A DNA stretch of 34,983 nt from Candidatus Bathyarchaeota archaeon (GCA_004376975.1 SOJA01000203.1:1-34983), one strand, 5' to 3'. Counted from the stretch's first letter, positions 1 through 9,178 are shown. Notes: generated by a model from the letters alone, not told the origin. A program made the numbers and translations.

Positions 1-1
1 C

Positions 2-1597
2 CATCTTGTTAGTGAAGTTGTTCATAAAGTTAACAATCTTTCGTCAAAAAAACAAAAGAGTATTGTTGAAGAGAGATGGGCGGAAGCCCTTGTAAAGGGC
101 AAGGTTGAGGAAGAAAGACGTCTTCCACCTTTATCCAATGTGAGCAAGTATGCTCAGGTTATTACGCGCTTTTCGCCAAATCCCGACTGTGTTTTGCACC
201 TAGGCTCAGCCAGAGCTATAGTATTGTGCTACAAGTACGCACGCATGTATAATGGGAAATTCATTCTTCGTTTTGAGGATACAGACCCGAAACTTAAAAG
301 GCCTGTTTTAGAGTTTTATGACCGAATCAGGGAGGACTTAGCTTGGCTCAAGTGCAAGCCAGATGAAGAATATATCCAAAGCGACAGGATCTCTATCTAT
401 TATGAGTATGCCGAAAAGCTGCTGAAGGATGGCAAAGCATACGTTTGTACATGTCCGCCTGAACAGTTCCGTGAAAAAGTGTCAGCTGGTAAACCATGCA
501 AATGCCGTGATTTGCCGCCGGAAGAACATGTCTCAAGGTGGCAATGCATGCTTGAAGGGGGTTATAAGGAAGGAGAAGCCGTAGTTCGCGTAAGAACGGA
601 TTTGGGCCATCCAAACCCAGCGGTTCGAGATTGGCCTGCGCTTCGAGTTATAAATTCGGAAAAGCATCCTCATCCACGAGTTGGAAGCAAATGTCATGTT
701 TGGCCACTTTACAATTTTGCGTGTGGTATAGATGATCACCTAATGGGTGTAACCCACATAATCAGAGGAAAAGAACATTTGACAAACATGGTTCGGCAAA
801 ACTATATGTATAAATATCTGGGCTGGCAGTATCCAGAAGCCATACATTATGGTAGACTTAAGATTACAGGAGCTTCTCTAAGCAAGTCAGAAATAGTTCA
901 GGGAATTAGGGACGGCCTCTATGAAAGCTGGGATGACCCACGCCTAGCAACCTTCGCCGCCTTAAGAAAGCGGGGAATAACGTCTGAAGCCATAAAAAAG
1001 TTGATAATTGATGTAGGGCCGAAAACGTCAGACGTAGTCATAAGCTGGGAAAACCTGTACGCATATAACAGAAAAATCATAGATCCAAGAGCAAACAGAT
1101 ATTTCTTCGTCGAGAATCCAATACAGTTAACGGTTAGAAATATACCGAAGTCGTTCACAGCGAAACTAAGCCTACATCCAGACCATCCTGAAAGAGGATT
1201 TAGAGAATACGTGATAGAACCTAGGGAAGATAGCTCTGCAGACTTTTGGGTTTCAAGAAATGATCTGAACGCTTTGGGAGTTGGAAAATTAGTACGTTTC
1301 ATGGGATTATTCAACGTGAAAATCGAGGAAGCAGATACATATTCTGCTGAAGCATCCTTTACGAGTGAAGCATACGAAAAGGCAAGGAAGGCTGAAGCAC
1401 CGTTGATTCATTGGGTTCCCATTGGAGTTGGCATGCCTTGTCAAGTTGTTATGCCAGATGCAACCATAGCTGAAGGAATCGCTGAAACCTACTGTAAACA
1501 ATTAAAACCTAATGATACAATACAGTTTGAGAGATTCGGCTTCGTAAGAATTGAAGAAATTAACACGAAAGTGATAGCTTACTACGCTCATAGATGA
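2..1597 (+). CDS. gltX: Glutamyl-tRNA synthetase, archaeal type (5' end outside window)
   Basis: Class I synthetase that attaches glutamate to tRNA in the cytoplasm. In archaea this enzyme is usually non-discriminating and also makes Glu-tRNA(Gln) for the GatDE amidotransferase. The reading frame is open from base 2 with no stop, so the gene begins left of the window. A GTG at 140 lies only just before the catalytic domain and is probably not the start, because the family has roughly 100 residues before the HIGH motif. Visible marks are PNPDCVLHLGSAR (HIGH variant HLGS), RFEDTDPK, AVRDWPALR, IRGKEH, the KMSKS-like LSKSEI, and an archaeal/eukaryotic beta-barrel anticodon-binding C-terminus. 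It ends in TGA, 18 bases before srp19, so the two are likely co-transcribed. Confidence 0.95.
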   Translation, partial: HLVSEVVHKVNNLSSKKQKSIVEERWAEALVKGKVEEERRLPPLSNVSKYAQVITRFSPNPDCVLHLGSARAIVLCYKYARMYNGKFILRFEDTDPKLKRPVLEFYDRIREDLAWLKCKPDEEYIQSDRISIYYEYAEKLLKDGKAYVCTCPPEQFREKVSAGKPCKCRDLPPEEHVSRWQCMLEGGYKEGEAVVRVRTDLGHPNPAVRDWPALRVINSEKHPHPRVGSKCHVWPLYNFACGIDDHLMGVTHIIRGKEHLTNMVRQNYMYKYLGWQYPEAIHYGRLKITGASLSKSEIVQGIRDGLYESWDDPRLATFAALRKRGITSEAIKKLIIDVGPKTSDVVISWENLYAYNRKIIDPRANRYFFVENPIQLTVRNIPKSFTAKLSLHPDHPERGFREYVIEPREDSSADFWVSRNDLNALGVGKLVRFMGLFNVKIEEADTYSAEASFTSEAYEKARKAEAPLIHWVPIGVGMPCQVVMPDATIAEGIAETYCKQLKPNDTIQFERFGFVRIEEINTKVIAYYAHR

Positions 1598-1615
1598 TAA
1601 GGAAGGTGTAAGAAC

Positions 1616-1915
1616 ATGCGTAAACAAGAAAAAATAATTGTGTGGCCGGTTTATTTTGATTCAACAAGAACAAGAGGTGCAGGGAGAAGAGTTTCCAAAG
1701 GTCTGGCTGTGCCTTATCCAAAAATTTTGGAAATAAGAAAAGCGGTGGAAGAACTGGGTCTGGATTATGAACTCCTTTTGGATGCTGGCTACCCAAAGAC
1801 TCCGTGGCTGAAGACAGGCATGCTTCTGATGGCGAAAAACAAATCCAAGAGTAAGACAATTAAAAAGATTGCTAAGCAGCTGTTGAAAGTCCGCAGTGTA
1901 GCTGCGAAAAAATAA
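1616..1915 (+). CDS. srp19: Signal recognition particle 19 kDa protein
   Basis: Small RNA-binding protein that clamps helices 6 and 8 of 7S RNA and prepares the particle for SRP54 binding. The 99-residue product has the family's opening (IIVWPVYFDSTRTRGAGRR), the conserved GRRVSKGLAVPYPKI stretch, and a lysine-rich C-terminus (KNKSKSKTIKKIAKQLLK). Length is normal for archaeal SRP19. The ATG follows GGAAGGTG at a usable distance and lies 18 bases after gltX. It converges with rps8e on the other strand, with only three bases between the two stops. Confidence 0.95.
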   Translation: MRKQEKIIVWPVYFDSTRTRGAGRRVSKGLAVPYPKILEIRKAVEELGLDYELLLDAGYPKTPWLKTGMLLMAKNKSKSKTIKKIAKQLLKVRSVAAKK

Positions 1916-1918
1916 CGT

Positions 1919-2317
1919 TTAATTCATCTTTTCTTGGCTGATTAGAACGGCGTTTATTAACCCATCTTGTCCTGGACGCGACGTAACACGTGCCAAGCCT
2001 ATGGTTGTTTCTATGATTGCTCCCTTTGTTAATACTCCTCTACGATCGTAATCAACATTTGCCGGGTTCTTAACAACACGTTTGACTTCAACTTTTTCTG
2101 TTTTTCCACTTTTAGGATCTGCTACACACGCATATTTGTCTCTTAATATTTTTGTCTTAGTGTTCCCGCCTTTTTTTCGTTCAACCTTCCGTTTCGGCTC
2201 ATCCAAGATGGTTTCAGCTGGAAACGAGCCTAGCTCAAATTTCCTTTTCTTTCTGTGGGCTCTTTTTCTGCCTCCTGAAGGTTTTTTTTTGTGAGAGTCA
2301 CCATGCCAAACCGACAT
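1919..2317 (-). CDS. rps8e: 30S ribosomal protein S8e
   Basis: Archaeal/eukaryotic small-subunit protein of 132 residues. The N-terminus (MSVWHGDSHKKKPSGGRKR, then HRKKRKFELG) is the S8e signature. The central part GGNTKTKILRDKYACV and the ending TSRPGQDGLINAVL are also typical. It is the last gene of the minus-strand block and is separated from scpB by 66 bases that contain a good TATA-like box, so it probably has its own promoter as well as any read-through. The ATG is preceded by a weak GGGGAAAT. Confidence 0.95.
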   Translation of the reverse strand: MSVWHGDSHKKKPSGGRKRAHRKKRKFELGSFPAETILDEPKRKVERKKGGNTKTKILRDKYACVADPKSGKTEKVEVKRVVKNPANVDYDRRGVLTKGAIIETTIGLARVTSRPGQDGLINAVLISQEKMN

Positions 2318-2373
2318 TTTTATTTCCCCATTAGTGCTGCTGGATCTAACTGTCCACTACCATTCATTGTTTA

Positions 2374-2384
2374 GAATATAAACC
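2374..2384 (-). promoter_or_regulatory. Probable promoter of rps8e (TATA-like box)
   Basis: On the minus strand the sequence GGTTTATATTCTAA lies right at the end of scpB. A start about 25 bases downstream would fall near 2350, leaving a leader of about 30 bases before the rps8e ATG at 2317. This is inferred from sequence and spacing only. Confidence 0.5.
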
Positions 2385-3007
2385 TATCCACCTTGTTTTG
2401 GAGGGTTTTGTTTCTCCTCAACTCTCATTTCCTGTTGGAAAACCTTCTTTAGCTGTCTTTTCATGGCTGGGAGTTCATGGCTTAAACCGAAGTAGTCAGC
2501 AAAGTATCCGGTTGTTCTCAGAAATGTTGAACGTCCCTTTCTGTCGCCCACGACTAAATCCATCTCTTTCAACTGTTTGATATGACTGTATGCATGACGC
2601 CCTCGCATTTCAGCAACTCGTCTTTGGGAAACTGGCTGTCTGTAGGCAACGTAAGCAAGCGTCTTTAATGGACCTGTGGAAAGCAGCGGTTTCTTAACAA
2701 GTTTTTTGACATGAGGGGTAAATTCAGGCTTTAACTGTAGAACATATCTTTCATCCTTCACCTGAAGTATTTCAAGGGAGGTGTTCCTGCTTGTATATTC
2801 TTTCATAAGCATTTCTGCAAGCTTTCGGACTTTGTTTTTTGAACGGGTTTTCAGGACTGAACATAATTCTTTAAGATCTAGGGGTCGGCCTGAAACATAC
2901 AATGCAGCTTCTACCAGAGCTAGGTCCCGTTGATTTTTCTCTACGGCCTGTTTTTTCTTGAAAGCTTTGTCTAGCTTAAATGATTGTTTTTCCAGTGTCT
3001 GCAACAC
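2384..3007 (-). CDS. scpB: Segregation and condensation protein B
   Basis: Tandem winged-helix protein that binds the kleisin ScpA and with it forms the SMC condensin complex. The 207-residue product shows the ScpB pattern: ALVEAALYVSGRPLD in helix 1 of the first winged helix, LEILQVKDERYVLQLKPEF in its wing, then PLLSTGPLKTLAYVAYRQPVSQ and MRGRHAYSHIKQLKEMDLV of the second domain. The start is GTG at 3007, preceded by GGAGATC; no ATG is nearby. It lies 74 bases after metG rather than directly after scpA. N- and C-terminal ends are basic and divergent. Confidence 0.9.
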   Translation of the reverse strand: MLQTLEKQSFKLDKAFKKKQAVEKNQRDLALVEAALYVSGRPLDLKELCSVLKTRSKNKVRKLAEMLMKEYTSRNTSLEILQVKDERYVLQLKPEFTPHVKKLVKKPLLSTGPLKTLAYVAYRQPVSQRRVAEMRGRHAYSHIKQLKEMDLVVGDRKGRSTFLRTTGYFADYFGLSHELPAMKRQLKKVFQQEMRVEEKQNPPKQGG

Positions 3008-3081
3008 TTAGATCTCCAGATAGCTATGTATATCTGTGAGAGCATTTAACGTTAAGGCCATTGCGTGCACTTGGTTTATTT

Positions 3082-4758
3082 TTATGCTCTTGTGCTCAGC
3101 CTTTCCAGTTTTTCTCGTTCTTCCCTTATGTCCTTATCTTGCACTCTTTGGAAGAGAACCGTAGGCTTGTCAATTTTATGTTTGCTGGAGATCTTCAATT
3201 CAGAGGCTGTATTCCATTTTTGTTTATGCACAGTTTCTTCCAAGTTCAGTTGTTTCCAAAGGGTTTCAGCCGAGAAAGGTATGTAGGGTTCCAACAGGAT
3301 GGCTAAGCTTCTAACCACGTTAATGCACAGGTAAAGAGTTGTCTTCGCTTTCTCCTTGTTAGCCCACGGCTTTTTCCGCTGGAAGTACTGATTGCAGGAG
3401 GAGGAAAATTGGAGGATCTTCTTTAGCCCTCTGCTTAATTCTATTTTATCGATTTCTTGTGTCACATCGTTCACCGCTACTTTAAGTTTCTCTATTAGTT
3501 GTCGATCTAACTCATCAAAAGCCTCAATCTCAGGAACTTCTCCATCGTAATTTGACCAGATGAAAGTTAAAACTCGGTGTATGAAGTTACCAATATTAGC
3601 TATGAGCTCATTATTTATTCTTTTTTGGAAGTCTTCCCAGTCGAAGTTCACATCCGATTGACTGTAAGGTGTGATCGCCGCTAAATAATATCTTAGATAA
3701 TCTGGAGGAAACTTATTGATAAACTCTCTTACACTTATATACCAATCTCGACTCTTAGAAAATTTCTGCCCTTCAAGCGTAAAGTAACCTCTCGTTGGGA
3801 TGAAATCGGGTAATCGAAACTCTCCAACTCCCATTCTCATGGCAGGTAGAAACAGATAATGATGATACACTATGTCTTTTCCGATGAAATGATAAATTTT
3901 TGATGAGTTCCACGCTTGTTTTCCATCTAATCCTTTGTCTCCAAAATATTTCAGGACAGTTGAAATGTAGCAAAGGTGGTTGTTAAACCACACGTAAAGC
4001 TTTTTTCCTTTTGCCTGTTTCAAGGGGATAGGTATGCCCCAAGGTATGTCACGGCTTATGTCCCAGTCTTTCAAGCCTTCTCTTACCCAGTTCAGCACAT
4101 AATTTTTAGCTTCTTGTTGAAGGCTCTCGTTTTCCATCAACCACTTCTCAAGATGATCCGAAAAATCGGCGAGCTTGAAGAAATAATGTTGGCTTTGTTT
4201 TCTCACGGGTTTTGAGCCGCAGATGGCACAATGGGGATCCAGAATTTCTCCAGACTGCAATGTCCTTCCACATCCTTCGCAGCTATCTGAATATTGTCCA
4301 GTTGCACCGCAGTAAGGGCATATACCTTTGACGTAGCGGTCGGGTAGGAATTTCTTGCAGTTTTCGCAGTAGGGGTTCCACACAAATTGTTTGTAGATAT
4401 ATCCTTTTTCGTAGAGTTTTGTGAAGAAATATTGTGTGAGTTCTATGTTTTCTTTGGAGCTTGTTTTATAGAATATGTCAAAGGATATTCCTATGTCTTC
4501 GAAGTCTTCAATGTCTTTCTTGTTCCAATAAGCCACAAATTCTTCTGGGCTTATCCCTGTCCGTTCAGCTTCTACTAGTATGGGTGTCCCGAAATCGTCT
4601 GTAGCGCTTACATGAATTACGTTGTCTCCTCTTAGTCTGCAGTATCTCACAAATATATCGGCTGGTAGATATGTAGAAGTGATATGTCCCAGATGGATTT
4701 CGCCGTTTGCATATATTAACGCTGTTGTTACAATGATTTTTTTGATTGCAAGCACCAC
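3082..4758 (-). CDS. metG: Methionyl-tRNA synthetase
   Basis: Class I synthetase charging tRNA(Met) in the cytoplasm; 558 residues. Visible parts are HLGH at 22-25, four zinc-knuckle CxxC pairs (C131/134, C147/150, C160/163, C177/180), FIGKDIVYHHYLFLPAMRMG, KFSKS at 332-336, and a helical anticodon-binding domain with NIGNFIHRV and KPWANKEKAKT. There is no C-terminal EMAP-like tRNA-binding domain. The motif that reads WFDAPIGY in many MetRS is WFNNHLCY here (257-264). The start is a GTG at 4758 or 4755; a TATA-like box at 4791-4800 implies a very short or absent leader. It sits between scpA and scpB on the same strand. Confidence 0.93.
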   Translation of the reverse strand: MVLAIKKIIVTTALIYANGEIHLGHITSTYLPADIFVRYCRLRGDNVIHVSATDDFGTPILVEAERTGISPEEFVAYWNKKDIEDFEDIGISFDIFYKTSSKENIELTQYFFTKLYEKGYIYKQFVWNPYCENCKKFLPDRYVKGICPYCGATGQYSDSCEGCGRTLQSGEILDPHCAICGSKPVRKQSQHYFFKLADFSDHLEKWLMENESLQQEAKNYVLNWVREGLKDWDISRDIPWGIPIPLKQAKGKKLYVWFNNHLCYISTVLKYFGDKGLDGKQAWNSSKIYHFIGKDIVYHHYLFLPAMRMGVGEFRLPDFIPTRGYFTLEGQKFSKSRDWYISVREFINKFPPDYLRYYLAAITPYSQSDVNFDWEDFQKRINNELIANIGNFIHRVLTFIWSNYDGEVPEIEAFDELDRQLIEKLKVAVNDVTQEIDKIELSRGLKKILQFSSSCNQYFQRKKPWANKEKAKTTLYLCINVVRSLAILLEPYIPFSAETLWKQLNLEETVHKQKWNTASELKISSKHKIDKPTVLFQRVQDKDIREEREKLERLSTRA

Positions 4759-4790
4759 CCGAATTCGCTACAAAATGGTTACAGTCATCA

Positions 4791-4820
4791 TATTTAAACG
4801 CAACTTCACATGACTGAAGT
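4791..4820 (-). promoter_or_regulatory. Probable metG promoter with adjacent inverted repeat
   Basis: On the minus strand CGTTTAAATA (4800-4791) looks like a TATA box with an expected start near 4770, about 12 bases before the GTG. Immediately upstream, where BRE would lie, is an inverted repeat with arms ACTTCA and TGAAGT (4803-4808 and 4815-4820) and a six-base centre. The repeat could be an operator, or a hairpin after scpA, whose stop is at 4864. Confidence 0.4.
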
Positions 4821-4863
4821 GAAATTTTTAGGAGCGAAAGAAATCCTTCAATTTACTTCACAA

Positions 4864-5547
4864 CTATTTGGATTCCATTGGATCAAGGTTAATGGTTATG
4901 TATATCTCTTCGGATTCCTCGTCTTGCCATAGGTTTATCCTTCCATCCTGCGCCAAGAACAACAAAACAATAAATGTACGGATGGCTTCAAACCGTGCCT
5001 TGTTTTTAGTCAAAATGGAGAACTCTATTATCCCTGTCCCTTTCACCATATGCGAAAGGGATGCGTGGAGCTTTTCCATTTGCAGTTCAATTTCCATTAG
5101 ATACAAGTCTAGCTGTGGTAGAATTTCTGAAGGGGTTGGCAGAATGGGTTCTGGAAAGGTTTTTGATAGAGGGGTGAATTTTTCACCTTTTAAAACATCG
5201 TCTAGAACTTCCAGCAGATGTCGTATGGTTGTTGAAGTTAACTCATGTCTTAACGGTAGAAATAAGGGTGGGGGAAGAAAATCTTTTGGAGGTTTTGGCG
5301 GCGGAGGTGGTTCTTCAAGTTTCAACAGAAGTTTTGACTTCATTAAGTATATGAGAGCTGAAGAATCCAAGGCTACGCCTGATGCTCTGAAGTCTGTTTG
5401 TCCAGTCTTTTCCATTTCTTTAAGGAATGATCTGAGCAAATATGCAATGTTGATGTTCCAAGGTGTGAGTTTTTCAAGTTTGCTAAATTCAAAGAGAATG
5501 TTTAATGGCGGACGCATATAGAATGGTTTTTTAATGGTTGCAGCCAT
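4864..5547 (-). CDS. scpA: Segregation and condensation protein A (kleisin)
   Basis: Kleisin subunit that bridges the two SMC heads and recruits ScpB. The 227-residue product has the ScpA N-terminal region (NILFEFSKLEKLTPWNINIA, LKEMEKTGQTDFRASGVAL, SSALIYLMKSKLLL), a proline-rich linker at about 79-93 (EEPPPPPKPPKDFLPPP), and a C-terminal winged-helix with FSILTKNKARFEAIRTFIVLLFLAQDGRINLWQ. Its ATG shares one base with the smc stop (TGATG at 5549-5545), which implies translational coupling with smc. Confidence 0.93.
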   Translation of the reverse strand: MAATIKKPFYMRPPLNILFEFSKLEKLTPWNINIAYLLRSFLKEMEKTGQTDFRASGVALDSSALIYLMKSKLLLKLEEPPPPPKPPKDFLPPPLFLPLRHELTSTTIRHLLEVLDDVLKGEKFTPLSKTFPEPILPTPSEILPQLDLYLMEIELQMEKLHASLSHMVKGTGIIEFSILTKNKARFEAIRTFIVLLFLAQDGRINLWQDEESEEIYITINLDPMESK

Positions 5548-8500
5548 CAGCTTGGCACCTCCAGAAACTTTGCTGAAACAACGTTTGAAACTCCGTTGCG
5601 CCCATAAACTCCATAGACTTTCTGCGCTTTATTCACCATTTCAGGCTTCAATGTGATAGCTATGAACTGGGTTTTATCTGACTCTTCTAGGAGTAGGTCA
5701 GCTAGTTTTGATACATGGAAAGCATCCAGATGTGCATCTATTTCGTCGAGGATATAGAATGTAGTGGGGGTAAACTCCTTTAGAGCGAATATGAAGGCAA
5801 CAGCCGCTACTGAGCGTTCGCCACCGCTGGCTCCACTCACGACTATTGAAGGCTTGTTTGGAAACTGAACAAGCATGTCTATGCCGCCTGAGAAGGGGTC
5901 ATCTATATTTTCAAGTTTTAATGAGGCATCTCCGCCTCCAGTAACCTTTGAGAAGTATTTTTGAAGATTTTGATTGATCTTTTCGAAGGCTTTCATGAAG
6001 ACCTTACGTTTTTTCTGTTCAACTTCATCCATGAACTGCACGATTGCCTGTTTTTCCCTTTCAAGTTCGTTCAACCTTAAAGAAAGGTCTCTATACCTTG
6101 AGATCTGTTCGGCATAGTGGGACAAGGCAAGCTGGTTTACTGCGCCAATTCTTTCAAGTTCAAATAGCATCATTCTCATGGATGTTTCAGCTTCCTGAAC
6201 CTGTTTTGGCGTTACGTCCAATGGCTGTTCGTAGCCAAATTGCTTAAGCTGATTGTAATGTTGCTGAAGCTGAAGTGATGATGTTTGAATTTTCAGTTGG
6301 AGCTGGTTTAACAATCGATCAGTTGGTTCATATTCCGAGTCAAGCTTGTGCAGTTCTTTGTCTATGTCATCTATTTGAGCTGTGATTTTCTTGGTTTCTT
6401 CCCTTGCTGATAAGACGGTTTTGGAGAGTTCAATACGAGTTTTCTCAAGCTCTGTAAGCTCCTGATTTAGCGATTCTCTTTCTTGCAGTGCAATCCCTAC
6501 TTCCTTTTGAACTTTTCTTAGTTGCTGTTCAACTTTTGACAGTTGAATTTTCGCGTTCTTATATCCAACCCTTAGAACGCTGTCGAATTGTGATTGAAGA
6601 GTTGAGATTTCTGTTTGAATCGTGCCTAGCCTCTGTCTTAAAATGATTAGTTCTTCATCTCGTTTTCCCTTTTCAATTTCCATTTCTTGAATGTGAGTTG
6701 GATCAGCCTTCTGCCTTAGCCCAGCTAGATCCTTCTGAAGTTTTCGCATCTCCTTTTGAATAGAACTTCTTTCGGCACTGTGAACCCACATCGATGATTT
6801 CTCGTTTTCAATTTCCTTCTTAAAACGTGCAACACGATTACCTACTCGTCTAATGTTAGCTCTTGATCTTCTAGCACTTCTTTTAACTCTTGCAATTTCA
6901 CCATCAAGTGTGGATATAGTTTCCGACAGCCGGGCAATTTCAACGCGAGTTCTATCAATTTCCTCGCCAAAAGAAGTTACATCACTGTTTCTTCTTGAGA
7001 GATGCTGGTGAAGGGCCTCGACAGCTTCATCAAGGCTTTTGATCGCAGCTTCACTTGGAATAATAGTGGAAAAATCTATTGGAGCACGATAATAACCGCT
7101 TTCAAGAGCACCTCCAGCTTCATACAGATCTCCGTTAACTGTGACAGTGCGGTAGCCTTCACCGGATAGAGCTAGAGCGGTCTTGTCGTTTGAGACTATT
7201 AATGTGTCACCGAAGACGAAATTAACGGCTGGCTCATACCGCTTTGCACACTTTACAAAGAACGAAGCAGCACCGTCAACACCTCTTTCTTCCCGGGTTT
7301 CCAAATACTTACGGCTTGGCACTCCTTCAGTGAGGATTATTTTTATTCTTCCAAGTTTCATTTTTCTTAATGTTTCTATACACGTGAACGCTGAGTCAAA
7401 ATCCTTAACTACTAAGGCGTCAAGCCATCCTGACGCCGCAGCTTCTATTGCCTGCTCATGCGTTTTATCCACTTTGACTAGATTCCGTAACCTACCGTAT
7501 ACGCCGGAGATAACACCTAAATCACCTAGTTCCTCAATACTTCTGAGGGCTTTTTCTTCCGCTGCAACAGTTGCTGCAAGTTCTCTTTGTGTCACAAACT
7601 CCACTACAGCTTCCCGTGCCGAGTCAGCTATTTTCCCAGCCTTAACTATCTCTGTCTCTACGGTTTTTTTCTGTATACTTCTACGTTCACGCATTCGTTC
7701 CAAGTTTTTTAGGCGAGTATTCTGTTCCTTTTGTACTTTTCTAAGTTCAGTCAATGAATTTTCCAGTTCAGTGAATGTTGATTCCAATGCTTCTTTTCGC
7801 GTAACTAGGTTTTTCAGTCTTCTTCTACGGATCTTGATAGCTTCTCTGCTTTTCGCATTTTCGGACTTTAAGTATGTAAGCTTCTTGTAGTGTGCGTCAA
7901 GTTGATGCTCAATTTCATGAATTCTTCTGCTGTTTTCTCCAATTTTTTCCCAAAGCTGAGCTGACTCTTCAGCTAAGGTGTCACGCTCAGCCTTTTTTTC
8001 AGTGATTTCTTTGGATATCCGATCATATTTGCGTCTTAGACGCCGGATCTTCAGACGGTTTTCACGAATCTCTTTTTTGATGGATTGATATTGCTCAAAA
8101 TTGTTTTCTCTAACCCGTGTTAATCCTTCAAGGCTTGCTGTTCCTGAACTTATTTTTGTTGTCAGCTCAATTATTTTCGATTTCAATTCGCCGATTTTTA
8201 TCTGAACCTTTATTACTTGTGAACCGCCTTCTTCAACCATTACTGCGCTTTGTTTCCGCCATTCTCTTTCTATCCCTCTTCTCTGGAACCTGAATCGCTC
8301 CCGAAGATGCTTCAATTTGTCAACTCTAGTTTTAACCTTATCAGCTTGGGAAGAAAACTCTTTTATTACCTTTTGAATCTGTGATATGTCGTGGGATAGC
8401 TTCACAGCTTCGAACTTTTTTATCTCGCTTTCGATGAAAGCGTATCTTAAGAGTTCATTGCGTTCCCTTTCAAGAGTGTCCACTCTCTCCTGTACCTCAT

Positions 8501-9098
8501 CTATTCTGCCCATGGCTGTGCGTATCGAAAGATCTGCTGCCTGCATTTTTTCTTCAGCATCAGCTTTTTCAGCATCATATTGGGCTATTCCAACCAGATC
8601 TTCAATGATTTTCCTTCGCTCAAAAGACGAGATTCCTGTCAGCCGCGTTATCGTACCCTGCATGACTATATTTTGGCTTGTAGAGCTTATTCCGGCCACA
8701 GAAAGAACTTCTAAAATGTGGGTTCTTGAGACTCTTCTTCCATTAAGCCTATAAACACTTTGACCATTTCTCTGGACTTCACGGGAGACTGTAACGGTTG
8801 CCGTGTCAACTGGTATACGCCCATCTTTATTATCAAACTGAATTATCACCTTGGCTTTTTTCGACCTTTCCAATCCAGCCTTCTCAGATCCGTGGAAAAT
8901 TAGTTTGGCGGCACTTTCTGCACGCAGTCTTCTTGTGCTCAGCTCTCCCAAAGAGAATAAAACTGCATCCATAATATTTGTTTTTCCACTTCCATTTGGA
9001 CCTGTAACTACTGTGAAACCCTTATCTAGGGTTACTTTAACATTTTTGGGTCCGAAGGACTTGAAGCCTTTAAGCTCTATTTTTTTAATGTGGGGCAT
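5547..9098 (-). CDS. smc: Chromosome segregation ATPase SMC
   Basis: Structural maintenance of chromosomes ATPase that organises and separates chromosomes with ScpA and ScpB. The 1183-residue length is normal. Walker A is GPNGSGKTN at about 33-41, followed by a long coiled coil (about 165-500) and a hinge (about 505-675, with LGDLGVISGVYGRLRNLV, ASGWLDALVVKD and a Gly-rich SGYYRAP stretch). A second coiled coil and the C-terminal head follow. The ABC signature is SGASGGERS near 1088, with Ala where LSGGE usually has Leu. Walker B is YILDEIDAHLD near 1115, with the catalytic Glu present. It is first in the smc-scpA pair and is preceded by a TATA-like box at about 9169-9178. Confidence 0.97.
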   Translation of the reverse strand: MPHIKKIELKGFKSFGPKNVKVTLDKGFTVVTGPNGSGKTNIMDAVLFSLGELSTRRLRAESAAKLIFHGSEKAGLERSKKAKVIIQFDNKDGRIPVDTATVTVSREVQRNGQSVYRLNGRRVSRTHILEVLSVAGISSTSQNIVMQGTITRLTGISSFERRKIIEDLVGIAQYDAEKADAEEKMQAADLSIRTAMGRIDEVQERVDTLERERNELLRYAFIESEIKKFEAVKLSHDISQIQKVIKEFSSQADKVKTRVDKLKHLRERFRFQRRGIEREWRKQSAVMVEEGGSQVIKVQIKIGELKSKIIELTTKISSGTASLEGLTRVRENNFEQYQSIKKEIRENRLKIRRLRRKYDRISKEITEKKAERDTLAEESAQLWEKIGENSRRIHEIEHQLDAHYKKLTYLKSENAKSREAIKIRRRRLKNLVTRKEALESTFTELENSLTELRKVQKEQNTRLKNLERMRERRSIQKKTVETEIVKAGKIADSAREAVVEFVTQRELAATVAAEEKALRSIEELGDLGVISGVYGRLRNLVKVDKTHEQAIEAAASGWLDALVVKDFDSAFTCIETLRKMKLGRIKIILTEGVPSRKYLETREERGVDGAASFFVKCAKRYEPAVNFVFGDTLIVSNDKTALALSGEGYRTVTVNGDLYEAGGALESGYYRAPIDFSTIIPSEAAIKSLDEAVEALHQHLSRRNSDVTSFGEEIDRTRVEIARLSETISTLDGEIARVKRSARRSRANIRRVGNRVARFKKEIENEKSSMWVHSAERSSIQKEMRKLQKDLAGLRQKADPTHIQEMEIEKGKRDEELIILRQRLGTIQTEISTLQSQFDSVLRVGYKNAKIQLSKVEQQLRKVQKEVGIALQERESLNQELTELEKTRIELSKTVLSAREETKKITAQIDDIDKELHKLDSEYEPTDRLLNQLQLKIQTSSLQLQQHYNQLKQFGYEQPLDVTPKQVQEAETSMRMMLFELERIGAVNQLALSHYAEQISRYRDLSLRLNELEREKQAIVQFMDEVEQKKRKVFMKAFEKINQNLQKYFSKVTGGGDASLKLENIDDPFSGGIDMLVQFPNKPSIVVSGASGGERSVAAVAFIFALKEFTPTTFYILDEIDAHLDAFHVSKLADLLLEESDKTQFIAITLKPEMVNKAQKVYGVYGRNGVSNVVSAKFLEVPS

Positions 9099-9168
9099 CC
9101 GATTCAGCCATCACGTTCTTATTAGCACTTAATTCTAATTGTAAATAGTTCTATCTATAGGCTTTTTT

Positions 9169-9178
9169 CTATAATAAA
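9169..9178 (-). promoter_or_regulatory. Probable smc promoter (TATA-like box)
   Basis: On the minus strand GGTTAATTTATTATAGAAAA provides a TATA-like box. The expected transcription start is near 9145, giving a leader of about 45 bases before the smc ATG at 9098. A second AT-rich stretch nearer the gene (near 9140) is an alternative. Confidence 0.4.

Noticed and set aside
140..142. GTG at 140 as the true start of gltX
   Set aside because: The frame is open to the window edge and the archaeal enzyme needs an N-terminal region before the HIGH motif.
180..220. HLGS instead of HIGH in GluRS as a defect
   Set aside because: The fourth position varies in GluRS (for example HVGG in bacteria) and all other motifs are intact.
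4868..5521. 217-codon open frame on the plus strand
   Set aside because: It is antisense to scpA, has Ser/Gly-rich translation with no recognisable fold, and scpA is certain.
7183..7890. 235-codon open frame on the plus strand
   Set aside because: Antisense to the smc coiled coil; its Ser/Phe-rich composition is the mirror of Glu/Lys-rich codons.
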